DNA of 64,000 bases from Sphingorhabdus sp. EL138 (GTDB lineage Bacteria > Pseudomonadota > Alphaproteobacteria > Sphingomonadales > Sphingomonadaceae), in contig NZ_OGVD01000002.1 in the NCBI RefSeq assembly GCF_900258045.1, positions 62,001 to 126,000 of the forward strand, given 5' to 3'. Made by a program: the position numbers and the translations under genes. Every line of letters starts with the position of its first letter. Within the stretch, counting starts at the first letter, position 1. A model generated the notes under the pieces. It had not been told where the DNA came from, did no database searches, and was given only the letters and a program-made list of their open reading frames with translations. Below are positions 43,353 through 52,079 of this stretch, piece after piece.

Positions 43353-43809
43353 CCGGCGCAAAGCGGCCCTGCGCGTCGCGGCCGGCGCCGTTGGTGTCAT
43401 GCTGATAGAGCAGGCGCAGCAGGTCATTGGCATATCTGGTCCGCTGACCCACGACCTTGCCATGATACCAGACATCCTCCTCCACGCCCTCGACGGCGCG
43501 CTGCCACGTGACTTCGCCGATGGTCGTCTCTGACCGGCGCAGCGCGAGGGCCCAGCGCTCGGCAAAGGCCGGGCTGCGCTTGCGATGGCGATAGGCGCTG
43601 TTCCAGCTGATCCCCGCCATGCGGCTGGCGTCCCTAACGCAGCGCGTCTTGGCCAGCGATTCAATAAAAATATTCTGCCGCTCCGCCGTCCAGCCATCAT
43701 GGCGGACGCGATAGGGTTTTTCGCGCGGCGTTTCCGGAGGCTCCGCCTGCTCGGCGGGGACGGGCAGGTTGGCGGGAGAAGGCGTGTCATCAGACGGATT
43801 ATTTGCCAT
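43324..43809 (-). CDS. Small HTH protein of unknown function, 3' end altered by fusion to motB
   Basis: 161 residues. The central part VRHDGWTAERQNIFIESLAKTRCVRDASRMAGISWNSAYRHRKRSP is a helix-turn-helix of the type common in sphingomonad hypothetical proteins and resembling phage terminase small subunit DNA-binding modules. After the RYANDLLRLLYQHD segment, the tail GAGRDAQGRFAPAGLAAQFHR is read out of frame across the start of the motB remnant, so the original C-terminus has probably been lost. N-terminal 30 residues are Pro/Glu-rich. The A+T-rich KAP gene lies upstream, with 194 bases between in which no gene is seen. Confidence 0.65.
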   Translation of the reverse strand: MANNPSDDTPSPANLPVPAEQAEPPETPREKPYRVRHDGWTAERQNIFIESLAKTRCVRDASRMAGISWNSAYRHRKRSPAFAERWALALRRSETTIGEVTWQRAVEGVEEDVWYHGKVVGQRTRYANDLLRLLYQHDTNGAGRDAQGRFAPAGLAAQFHR

Positions 43810-44003
43810 GGGGGAGCGGCCCTTTCGTTCCTGATTTGTTCTTTTGATTCGGGCCGGTGTATCAAAAGCTGGGGGTTGTAGGAAAGGGGGTGATCGGACG
43901 AATTTCGCTATGCTGAGTCTGGCTCAACGCGTTTTTGGTGCATCTACGTATCGGTTATGGAGAGTAGATTGGCAGAGTTGGGTGCCTAGAGGAAGTATGA
44001 TCA

Positions 44004-46211
44004 TCAAAATTTGTCTTTTCTATACATAGACAACAGAGCTTGGGCTTTTAGAAACAATTGAGATTCTGAATTGTCAATGATTGATCTCAATCGATCGAGG
44101 GTTGGGTCTAGTTCTAAGAATGCTTCAATATTCTCTCGATTAAGGTTAGTCTGAATTTTTCCATTCACTTCTGATTCCGTGGTCAGAAGACTGAGAAACT
44201 GCAGAAATTGACTATCATCATTTCCGACCAGTTTTTCTACTTCCAACTTTTTCTCAACATTCGCTTGTTTCCATGCATATAGAATACTTATTGGTTCGGG
44301 GGTTCTCGAGAGATCATCAAGCGACATCTTTTGATATCGTTGTACCAGCAATTCGGCGACCAACGTGTATTCGTCCTCATCTAGAGTCCACTCATCCCTC
44401 GGTTTTCCGTCATCACCAAACACGCCATGAGAGAAAGTTTCTCTCCTAAAAATTCTAGTCAACCAACCAATGGCTCGCCCTCCCTCGAACATTTGTTTCA
44501 AGGTCGATAGTCTTTGGGTATTATCGATCTTTTTCAGCAAGTCCGCGAGAATGTTGCTAACTATTCTCCACCCGGGATAGCTGAACATAAACTGTTCTCG
44601 CCCCCTAAGACCGTCATCATCCATTACGTTTGAAAAGGTTACAGCAAGAGTGACGGCATGTCCGGGATTCCAGCTATCGGGATAGGAGTTTTCTAATCTG
44701 TCCAAAATTCGCACGGCTTTACTATCGCCTAAGCTATCTTTTTGTTTTCCCCAATTAAGTAACAATGCTTCTGCCGCATCATTGTTTTTTGTTAGCGCTA
44801 TCTTGAGATTTACAAAGTCGCTTTCCAAAGGCGCCGCCTCGGGCTCCGTAAGTGCAAAAAACAGACGGTAGTGATCCACAGAAGCCAATCGTCGATCTTT
44901 TATCCGCTCTTGGATGACTTCATTGTGATCAGACGTAAAAATTGGCGGTTTACTGTCTGATATTGAGCCTCCGTCGAAACCAGGCAAGATATTTTGCCAT
45001 TCTATAAGGGTTCTTGACAGGTTGCGGTTGTCGTCACTGATTATTTCTTTTAGTTCTTGAAAAGACTGTTTTATACCGTGTTCTGAGACTGCTACTCGAC
45101 CGCTATATTTAGCGGCCATTGTATTCAGATATACTTCTATCCATTGATAGAGTTCACGATTTCCTAGCTTTATCATTTGCAACCAAACAAAGTCAGCTAT
45201 ATCAATCTTGTTTTTAAGAACGGGCAAGTAAGCTGATATCATATCCAAGCAACGGTTAACCGCCCTAGGTGAGTTTAGTCGCCGCCCACCTTCGCTATCG
45301 ATTACGTATTCTAGTCGACCTTGTTCTTCCGAATTCAAGTCCAGTTTGAAGTCGCTAAACTTCTCTCTAAACATTCGGCGCAAGCTAAATGATTCTGGCG
45401 CTGGAACAGAAATTGGTAATTGGATGATCTTCTCAAGATATTGTGATCCATTTTGGATGCCGGTTACAGTTTCAACAGCTTGTGAAACTGCATCATGATC
45501 ATAGCATATCGCATAAACGACATTTGGAAAATTAGCTACGGACTTCAATAGTCTCAATATCTCAACGATTTCGTCTGGGTCTAGCCGATCAAGATCATCG
45601 ATCGTTACAACAATTCTTGTTTCAAGTTGCCAGAGCTTTTTTGAAATTGCACCTTTTTGAACAATCAATGCTTTTTCATCCTTGGGTTGCATCGCTCTTT
45701 TCAACCCAATTGAAACATACGCTCCAGAGCCGGGCACCACTAACTCGCTGAGAGCACCTGTTTCCGAAGGAACTTTCAAGTTTCTCCCAAATTCTTGGAT
45801 GTCTTGCGCGAGTTCCTTGGCGATCAAAAATTGCTTTTCGACAATATTCCCTTTTTGAAACTTTAAGCCGGCTATCGTCGTCGATAGAACAGTGAAGAGT
45901 TCGGATATTAGTGACTCACGGCTTCCAACAAGCCAAGGACTGAATTCTGCCCAAGCAAGTTGGCCGTTGAGAATTTTGTCTTTGAGAGATCTTCGTGAGA
46001 AACCCAAAATGGTGCTTTTTCCCATGCCCCATTGCCCATCCAAACCTAGTACGGCACCTTTAGAAAGAGAAGGGTTTGTTAGTATTTCTCCAATTCTATT
46101 CGATAGAGAATTATAACCAAGAAAGTCTTCGCTTGTTTCTACCAAAACTTGATCATTGTGGTATTTTTCTAATTTTTTATCGCCATCATCCATGTTTTCT
46201 TTAAAGGTCAT
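44004..46211 (-). CDS. KAP-family P-loop NTPase (stand-alone, A+T-rich; candidate defence gene)
   Basis: 735 residues from ATG 46211; a TTG three codons earlier is the alternative. Walker A DGQWGMGKSTIL at about residues 58-69, the KAP landmark FSPWLVG near residue 93, Walker B VVTIDDLDRLDPDEIVEILRLLKS from about residue 201, and the following FPNVVYAICYDHDAVSQAV sensor region. The C-terminal 400 residues are helical with no recognised domain, and no clear transmembrane helices interrupt the P-loop part. KAP NTPases occur in several anti-phage systems (for example QatA). Composition differs from neighbours: at 44041-44100, 22 of 60 bases are G or C. No partner genes are adjacent. Confidence 0.88.
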   Translation of the reverse strand: MTFKENMDDGDKKLEKYHNDQVLVETSEDFLGYNSLSNRIGEILTNPSLSKGAVLGLDGQWGMGKSTILGFSRRSLKDKILNGQLAWAEFSPWLVGSRESLISELFTVLSTTIAGLKFQKGNIVEKQFLIAKELAQDIQEFGRNLKVPSETGALSELVVPGSGAYVSIGLKRAMQPKDEKALIVQKGAISKKLWQLETRIVVTIDDLDRLDPDEIVEILRLLKSVANFPNVVYAICYDHDAVSQAVETVTGIQNGSQYLEKIIQLPISVPAPESFSLRRMFREKFSDFKLDLNSEEQGRLEYVIDSEGGRRLNSPRAVNRCLDMISAYLPVLKNKIDIADFVWLQMIKLGNRELYQWIEVYLNTMAAKYSGRVAVSEHGIKQSFQELKEIISDDNRNLSRTLIEWQNILPGFDGGSISDSKPPIFTSDHNEVIQERIKDRRLASVDHYRLFFALTEPEAAPLESDFVNLKIALTKNNDAAEALLLNWGKQKDSLGDSKAVRILDRLENSYPDSWNPGHAVTLAVTFSNVMDDDGLRGREQFMFSYPGWRIVSNILADLLKKIDNTQRLSTLKQMFEGGRAIGWLTRIFRRETFSHGVFGDDGKPRDEWTLDEDEYTLVAELLVQRYQKMSLDDLSRTPEPISILYAWKQANVEKKLEVEKLVGNDDSQFLQFLSLLTTESEVNGKIQTNLNRENIEAFLELDPTLDRLRSIIDNSESQLFLKAQALLSMYRKDKF

Positions 46212-46351
46212 ATCTGACAAGTTGTCTAGTCAAACAGTTCTAGATAATAATCATCAGCACTCCAAACTAAACTGCGCTTATTCAAATGTTGCCAATAGCG
46301 ATGAATTAGTACGAGGCTTAAAAATCGGTTTCTGCCGATAGTCTGCTCCCT

Positions 46352-46379
46352 TGGACAACCCACTAAAGTAGATTGTCCA
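46352..46379. promoter_or_regulatory. Inverted repeat in the KAP-acnA divergent gap
   Basis: TGGACAA (46352-46358) and TTGTCCA (46373-46379) are exact inverted copies separated by 14 bases, midway between the divergent KAP and acnA genes. A regulator dimer could bind here. Which gene it affects is unknown. Confidence 0.4.
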
Positions 46380-46450
46380 CATTGCGGGATGATCATCCAT
46401 CCGCTAAAGCGCTCCCGAACATCGATTCATTCGCTGGAATTCCTGCTCCC

Positions 46451-46487
46451 CTCCGCCTTCGCTGAAGCTACGGCGGACAGGTCCGCC
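46451..46487. repeat. REP-like palindromic element in the acnA leader
   Basis: TCCGCC (46452-46457) can pair with GGCGGA (46472-46477) around TTC-GCT-GAA, while the same GGCGGAC can instead pair with GTCCGCC (46481-46487). The two hairpins exclude each other. The motif resembles short dispersed palindromes seen between genes in many bacteria. It lies about 30 bases before the acnA start, so it could also influence acnA expression; only its structure is observed. Confidence 0.45.
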
Positions 46488-46517
46488 CGGCGTAAAAATT
46501 AAAATAAGGGACGAATT

Positions 46518-49196
46518 ATGACGACCACCGGACAAGACTCACTCGGCACGCGCGCGACGCTTAATGTTAATGGCACCAGCTATGCCTATTATTCGCTCGC
46601 CAAGGCGGCGGCGAAGCTCGGGGATATAGAGCGCTTGCCCTATACGCTGAAAGTCCTGCTCGAAAATATGCTGCGCTTTGAAGATGGCGGCCATACGGTG
46701 GCGGCTGGGGATGCGCAGGCGGTGGTCGACTGGCAGAAAGAGGCCAAAAGCAGCGCTGAAATTCAATATCGCCCCGCGCGCGTTTTGATGCAGGATTTTA
46801 CCGGCGTTCCGGCGGTTGTTGACCTCGCGGCGATGCGCGACGGGATTAAGTCGCTGGACGGCGATGCGCAGAAGATCAACCCGCAGGTGCCGGTGCATCT
46901 GGTGATTGACCACTCGGTCATGGTTGACGAGTTTGGTACACCGCAAGCGTTCGAGAATAATGTGGCGCTGGAATATCAGCGCAATATGGAGCGCTATGAA
47001 TTTCTGAAATGGGGATCGAAGGCGTTTGATAATTTCTCCGTTGTGCCTCCCGGAACCGGCATTTGCCACCAGGTGAATCTGGAGAATATTGCGAAGGCCG
47101 TCTGGTCGTCCCAGGATCAGAATGGCGATATGGTGGCCTATCCCGATACCTGTGTCGGCACCGACAGCCATACGACGATGATCAACGGTCTGGGCGTGCT
47201 CGGCTGGGGCGTGGGCGGGATTGAGGCGGAGGCCGCGATGCTCGGCCAGCCGGTATCGATGCTGATCCCCGAAGTGGTCGGGTTCAAGCTGACCGGCGAG
47301 CTGGCCGAGGGTATTACCGCGACCGATCTGGTGCTGACCTGTGTGCAGATGCTTCGCGAAGTGGGCGTGGTCGGGCGCTTTGTCGAATTTTATGGTCCGG
47401 GTGTTGCGGCTCTGTCGCTGGCGGATCGCGCGACGATTGCCAATATGGCGCCGGAATATGGCGCGACCTGCGGTTACTTCCCGATTGATGACAAGACGCT
47501 GGATTATCTGCGCCTGACGGGTCGCAGCGAAGCGGATATCGATCTGTGTGAAGCCTATGCCAAGGAACAGGGTTTCTGGCGCCATGATGACGAGGTTGAG
47601 GCGATCTATACCAAGACGCTGGAGCTTGACATGACCAGTGTTGTGCCATCGCTGTCGGGGCCGAAGCTGCCGCAACAGCGCGTGTCGATGGCCGATCTCG
47701 ACGAGAGCTTTAACAAGGATATTACGGATGTGTTCAATTCATCCGATCCCGACAAGCGGGTGGCTGTCGATGGTGTGGACCATGATCTGGGCCATGGCGA
47801 TGTGACCATTGCGGCGATTACGTCCTGCACCAACACGTCCAACCCCAGCGTGCTGATCGCCGCCGGTCTGGTCGCGCGCAAGGCGCGGGAGCGGGGCCTG
47901 CAGCGCAAGCCATGGGTGAAGAGTTCGCTGGCGCCGGGATCGCAGGTGGTGACGGATTATCTCGACAAGGCGGGGCTGAGCGAGGATCTCAACTATCTGG
48001 GCTTTAACCTGGTCGGCTATGGCTGCACGACCTGTATTGGTAACTCGGGGCCATTGCCGGCACCGATTTCCAAGGCGATTAATGACAATGATCTGGTTGC
48101 GGCGTCCGTATTGTCGGGCAACCGGAACTTTGAAGGCCGTGTGTCTCAGGATGTGCGGGCCAACTATCTCGCGTCGCCGCCGCTGGTTGTCGCCTATGCG
48201 CTGAAAGGCACGGTGTGTGAGGATATGTACGAGACGCCGATCGGGCAGGGCAGCGATGGTGCGGATGTGTACCTGCGCGATATCTGGCCGACCAATGATG
48301 AGGTCAACGCCGCGATGGGCGGGGCTGTGTCGCGCGAGATGTTCGAGAGCCGCTATGCCGATGTCTATAAAGGGGACGCGGCGTGGCAGGATATTGATGT
48401 GACCGGCGGCGATACCTATCAGTGGCGTGCGGGGTCCACTTATGTGGCCAATCCGCCCTACTTTGATGGCATGACCATGACGCCGGAGCCTGTGGGCGAT
48501 ATTGTCGACGCCAAGACACTGGCATTATTGGGGGATTCGATCACGACCGACCATATCTCGCCGGCCGGTGCGATCAAGGAAGACTCGCCCGCCGGAGAAT
48601 ATCTGCGCGACCATCAGGTGGCAAAGCAGGACTTCAACAGCTACGGCAGCCGCCGCGGAAATCACGATGTCATGATGCGCGGAACCTTCGCCAACATCCG
48701 CATCAAGAACGAAATGGCCGACGGCAAGGAAGGCGGTTACACCAAATATAATGGTGAGATCATGCCCATCTACGACGCCGCAATGCGCCACAAAGCGGAC
48801 GGCAATGACCTGGTTGTTATTGGCGGAGAGCAATATGGTACCGGCTCTTCCCGCGACTGGGCCGCGAAAGGCACGAACCTGCTGGGCGTGCGGGCTGTGA
48901 TCGTGGAAAGCTATGAGCGTATTCACCGCAGCAACCTGGTTGGCATGGGTGTGTTACCGCTCCAATTTGCCGAGGGTGTTGATCGCAATAGCCTGAACCT
49001 TGATGGCAGTGAGAGCTTTACCATCAAGGGTGTCGCAACGCTGGATCCGCGCCAGACGGTTGAGGTTGAAATGACCCGCGCTGATGGTTCGACAGAAACA
49101 TTCGAAACGCTCTGCCGGATCGATACCGCCAACGAGATGGAATATTTCCTCAACGGCGGTATTCTGCATTACGTGCTGCGCAATCTGGCGGGCTAG
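46518..49196 (+). CDS. acnA: Aconitate hydratase A
   Basis: 892 residues. The [4Fe-4S] cysteines are in [14 protein letters not shown] and [15 protein letters not shown]; other landmarks are [36 protein letters not shown] and the swivelling domain [20 protein letters not shown]. It converts citrate to isocitrate in the TCA cycle and can act as an iron-responsive RNA-binding protein when the cluster is lost. AAGGGA precedes the ATG. It is divergent from the A+T-rich KAP gene and marks the return to host-like G+C-rich DNA. Confidence 0.99.
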   Translation: MTTTGQDSLGTRATLNVNGTSYAYYSLAKAAAKLGDIERLPYTLKVLLENMLRFEDGGHTVAAGDAQAVVDWQKEAKSSAEIQYRPARVLMQDFTGVPAVVDLAAMRDGIKSLDGDAQKINPQVPVHLVIDHSVMVDEFGTPQAFENNVALEYQRNMERYEFLKWGSKAFDNFSVVPPGTGICHQVNLENIAKAVWSSQDQNGDMVAYPDTCVGTDSHTTMINGLGVLGWGVGGIEAEAAMLGQPVSMLIPEVVGFKLTGELAEGITATDLVLTCVQMLREVGVVGRFVEFYGPGVAALSLADRATIANMAPEYGATCGYFPIDDKTLDYLRLTGRSEADIDLCEAYAKEQGFWRHDDEVEAIYTKTLELDMTSVVPSLSGPKLPQQRVSMADLDESFNKDITDVFNSSDPDKRVAVDGVDHDLGHGDVTIAAITSCTNTSNPSVLIAAGLVARKARERGLQRKPWVKSSLAPGSQVVTDYLDKAGLSEDLNYLGFNLVGYGCTTCIGNSGPLPAPISKAINDNDLVAASVLSGNRNFEGRVSQDVRANYLASPPLVVAYALKGTVCEDMYETPIGQGSDGADVYLRDIWPTNDEVNAAMGGAVSREMFESRYADVYKGDAAWQDIDVTGGDTYQWRAGSTYVANPPYFDGMTMTPEPVGDIVDAKTLALLGDSITTDHISPAGAIKEDSPAGEYLRDHQVAKQDFNSYGSRRGNHDVMMRGTFANIRIKNEMADGKEGGYTKYNGEIMPIYDAAMRHKADGNDLVVIGGEQYGTGSSRDWAAKGTNLLGVRAVIVESYERIHRSNLVGMGVLPLQFAEGVDRNSLNLDGSESFTIKGVATLDPRQTVEVEMTRADGSTETFETLCRIDTANEMEYFLNGGILHYVLRNLAG

Positions 49197-49240
49197 CACC
49201 TTTCGTAAATATATGCATAGTCGGGGCATAGGAGAAACCC

Positions 49241-49894
49241 ATGCCCCGACTGCGCGAAATCCCGCTTTCCGAAGTCACCGACGAATATGTGTTGGCGCTT
49301 TATAAAACGCTGTTCGGAGATCGTGATCCGGTAGCGGAGCCCGGCACTGCCACAGGGACGCCCGGCAATTGGTGGACCGTTTTTGCGCAGGTTCCCGATG
49401 CTTTCAAGCATACGACCGAGGGTTTCGGTTTTTATCGTTCGCCCCATCGCAAGCTGGATCCGAAGCTTCGTGAGCTCGGTCAAATTCGCGCGGGCTATGC
49501 CGTGGGATCGCAATTTGTCTATTCCCAACACAGCAAGGCGATGCGCTTTGAGGGCTATTCGAAGGAGCAGGTAAAGGCGATACCGAATTGGTCGGTGGCT
49601 GACTGTTTCAACGAAGTAGAACGCGCTGTACTGGCTTATACAGATTGCCTGGTATTGGAGCGAGGCCGTGTTTCGGATGGTGTTTTCGAAGCGCTGAAAA
49701 AGCATCTCGGCGAAGTCGAAATCATAGAACTGACTTATATTGCCTGCACCTACATGATGCACGCGGTGATGAGCCGGGCGCTACGGCTCGAATTTGACGA
49801 TGTCGATGAGCGGGTTGTCGAAGTGCCCGCACCGGAAGGCGCTACGGCGGATGTCATGGGCATGGTCGACAAACGGAAGGACGCGAATAAATGA
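49241..49894 (+). CDS. Carboxymuconolactone decarboxylase (AhpD-fold) family protein
   Basis: 217 residues with the all-helical CMD fold: LDPKLRELGQIRAGYAVGSQFVYSQHSKAMRFEGYS and EVERAVLAYTDCLVLERGRVSDGVFEALKKHLGEVEIIELTYIACTYMMHAVMSRAL. The AhpD-type CxxC redox pair is not present (the position reads SQFVYSQH), so it is not a peroxidase reductase; lactone decarboxylase-like or unknown activity is more likely. ATGA overlap with the next VOC gene indicates a shared operon. Confidence 0.87.
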   Translation: MPRLREIPLSEVTDEYVLALYKTLFGDRDPVAEPGTATGTPGNWWTVFAQVPDAFKHTTEGFGFYRSPHRKLDPKLRELGQIRAGYAVGSQFVYSQHSKAMRFEGYSKEQVKAIPNWSVADCFNEVERAVLAYTDCLVLERGRVSDGVFEALKKHLGEVEIIELTYIACTYMMHAVMSRALRLEFDDVDERVVEVPAPEGATADVMGMVDKRKDANK

Positions 49895-50421
49895 GCTATC
49901 ACCATCTTGCTTTGGCCGCAAAAGACATGACCGCCATTCATGAATTTTATGAAGGAATTATGGGCTTTGAACTGGTGAAAGTCGAGATTGCACCGGTGAT
50001 GGGCGGCGGCTGGGGCAAGCATTTTTTCTACCGAATGGACGGCGATGACAGCAGGTTTATCGCTTTCTGGGAACTCAACGATACACCGGGTCAGGACGAC
50101 TATGCCTATGACCTCAACGAAGCGGCAAAAACCCCGCAAGGCACCAATCATTACAGTTTTTCGGTAGACACACCTGAAGAGCTGGCGAGTTGGCGCAAAA
50201 AATGGAACGCGGCAGGGCTCGATGTTTTGGAGATTGATCACAATTGGTGCCATTCAGTTTATACTCGCGATCCCAATGGCAACATGGTTGAATTCTGCCT
50301 GACAACAGGAAGCTTTACCGAAGCGGATCGCGAGCGGGCTCTGGCTGCACTGGACGAGCGTGAGATGAAGGCATCGCCGCCGCCAGCCAAAATGCAACAA
50401 TGGCTGGCGAAAGATGCCTGA
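49891..50421 (+). CDS. VOC-family (glyoxalase-like) protein with C-terminal extension
   Basis: 176 residues starting MSYHHLALAAKDMTAIHEFYEGIMGFELVKVE, second module HYSFSVDTPEELASWRKKWNAAGLDVLE, and VYTRDPNGNMVEFCLTTG with the terminal Glu ligand. The His of the first strand and Glu of the last give a metal site as in ring-cleaving or glyoxalase-like VOC enzymes. The C-terminal 35 residues are a helical extension. It overlaps the CMD-family gene; both may act on the same small molecule. Confidence 0.88.
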   Translation: MSYHHLALAAKDMTAIHEFYEGIMGFELVKVEIAPVMGGGWGKHFFYRMDGDDSRFIAFWELNDTPGQDDYAYDLNEAAKTPQGTNHYSFSVDTPEELASWRKKWNAAGLDVLEIDHNWCHSVYTRDPNGNMVEFCLTTGSFTEADRERALAALDEREMKASPPPAKMQQWLAKDA

Positions 50422-50429
50422 CGGCCGCC

Positions 50430-51212
50430 TTAGAACAACTTGAACAAAGCAAAGCCCGCCGCGACACCGAGCAGCAGGATCACAAAACCACGCCATATCG
50501 GTTCCGATACACTACCGAAAAATTTCGCACCCAAATGATTGCCGCCGATCATCAACGGACAGGCCAGCGCGCTGAGTATCAGAACCTGTCCATCGATCAT
50601 TCCGCGCCAGAACGCGATCACAGTTGCCATGGTGGCGGCAGCAAAGAATATTGTGATCATTGATCCCCTTGCGACAATGGGAGGCACCCCTTTTCGAACG
50701 AAATGGAGAATGACGGGAGGCCCCGGCATCGCGGCAAAGCCGTTAAGCAAGCCCGACATGCTGCCGACCAGCAGGATATGCAGCGGTGCTTCGTTGAGCT
50801 GTGGCGGACGTTTCATCATGAATGCAAGGAAACTGCCAATCGCAATGGTTGTGATCACCAGCCTGGCGATATCTGTACTTACAATATCGAGCATCCAAAG
50901 GCCGGCGGGGGTGAACAGACAGGACAGGGCTGCGATTTTTGCCACCATCGGAATATTGATGACTTTTACGGCCGGACGGATGCCGAAAGGTCCGATGACC
51001 AATTGCATCAATATCGCCATGACTACCGCGGTGACAGGTGGTGCGACCAGACTGACCAAGGGAACAGCAAGTATCGCATAGCCAAATCCGGTCAAACCCC
51101 GGAAAAAGGCTGCTCCAAAGACGATGAAGCAGACTGTTGAAAAGGACAAAAGGGATAGACCGATATGGGCGTTCAACCAGATATTGACCCAATCATTGGC
51201 AGTATCAAACAT
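50430..51212 (-). CDS. TauE/SafE-family sulfite/sulfonate-type exporter
   Basis: 260 residues with eight or so transmembrane helices; the family repeat is seen in FRGLTGFGYAILAVPLVSLVAPPVTAVVMAILMQL and GLLNGFAAMPGPPVILHFVRKG. TauE/SafE proteins export sulfite, sulfoacetate or related anions. The substrate here is unknown. A TetR regulator gene lies just upstream on the same strand, so local regulation is possible. Confidence 0.9.
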   Translation of the reverse strand: MFDTANDWVNIWLNAHIGLSLLSFSTVCFIVFGAAFFRGLTGFGYAILAVPLVSLVAPPVTAVVMAILMQLVIGPFGIRPAVKVINIPMVAKIAALSCLFTPAGLWMLDIVSTDIARLVITTIAIGSFLAFMMKRPPQLNEAPLHILLVGSMSGLLNGFAAMPGPPVILHFVRKGVPPIVARGSMITIFFAAATMATVIAFWRGMIDGQVLILSALACPLMIGGNHLGAKFFGSVSEPIWRGFVILLLGVAAGFALFKLF

Positions 51213-51283
51213 GCAGGCTCTTTGCCGATTTCACAGAATAGCGCAACAGGACATTTTTGCAGGGCGGTTTAACGCCCGGTTCC

Positions 51284-51922
51284 TCAGCTGGCGATATGCA
51301 ATGCCGCTTTTTTGGGCGCACCTTCGGCGCGGGCTTTGAGGCCGGTCAGGATTGTATCAATCACCTGCCGTAACCGCACTTCATCGGCAAGATGGGTCAT
51401 ATCCATCATCAACTTGGGATTGCAAAAGGGCTGCACCATCGTGTTAACCAACGAAACAATCTCGTCCAGTTCCAGCCCTTCAAAATAGCCCTCTTCCATC
51501 GCTTCGGCGAGGATCATCGCCATATAATGGTCGGTCAGGTCAACATAGCCGCGGATAACCTCGAAATGCTGGTCGCCCAGCTCCATATAGGAGCGGAACA
51601 GGTCGGGATCTTCTTCAAAGCGCGCACGTTTTATCGCCAGTCGCCGGGCAAAAAACTCGTAAAGCTTTTGCTGTGCCGGCATGTCAGCCTCAATTAGCCC
51701 TTCGATAATAGTAATCAGTTCTGCAAACCAGCGACCGGCCATGGCCTCGGCCAATTCGTCCTTGTTCTCAAAGAAACGATATACGTTGGACTGGGACATA
51801 CCGGCTTCAGCGGCCAGATCGGTGATGGTGAAATTAATCGCGCCGCGTTCGCGGATAATCACTTCCGCTGTTTGGATCAATTTTTCTCGGCCAGCTTCAA
51901 TATCGGTTTCGGGGCGGGGCAT
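51284..51922 (-). CDS. TetR-family transcriptional regulator
   Basis: 212 residues from ATG 51922 (AGGAGA six bases upstream). HTH region ITDLAAEAGMSQSNVYRFFENKDELAEAMAGRWFAEL is typical TetR. The C-terminal domain is longer than average and rich in Met and acidic residues. It is 71 bases upstream of the TauE gene on the same strand and divergent from the DUF389 gene; either could be its target. Confidence 0.92.
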   Translation of the reverse strand: MPRPETDIEAGREKLIQTAEVIIRERGAINFTITDLAAEAGMSQSNVYRFFENKDELAEAMAGRWFAELITIIEGLIEADMPAQQKLYEFFARRLAIKRARFEEDPDLFRSYMELGDQHFEVIRGYVDLTDHYMAMILAEAMEEGYFEGLELDEIVSLVNTMVQPFCNPKLMMDMTHLADEVRLRQVIDTILTGLKARAEGAPKKAALHIAS

Positions 51923-52079
51923 CGGAAGTCTCCTGCTTGGCTTCACGTGTCTGTAATATATAGATGAGACGGTTTTATGATAAAAGGTATTTTTTTTTAT
52001 TTTTCAATTACCCGCGACGTAATGAGCCTCATATCATTTCTATATTGTCGTCGCTGCTGCGGAGGGACTATAGAAAACC

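Noticed and set aside
46539-47675. 378-codon minus-strand open frame opposite acnA
   Set aside because: The plus strand is unmistakably aconitase; the antisense frame is Arg/His-rich with no family match, as expected for a shadow in G+C-rich DNA.
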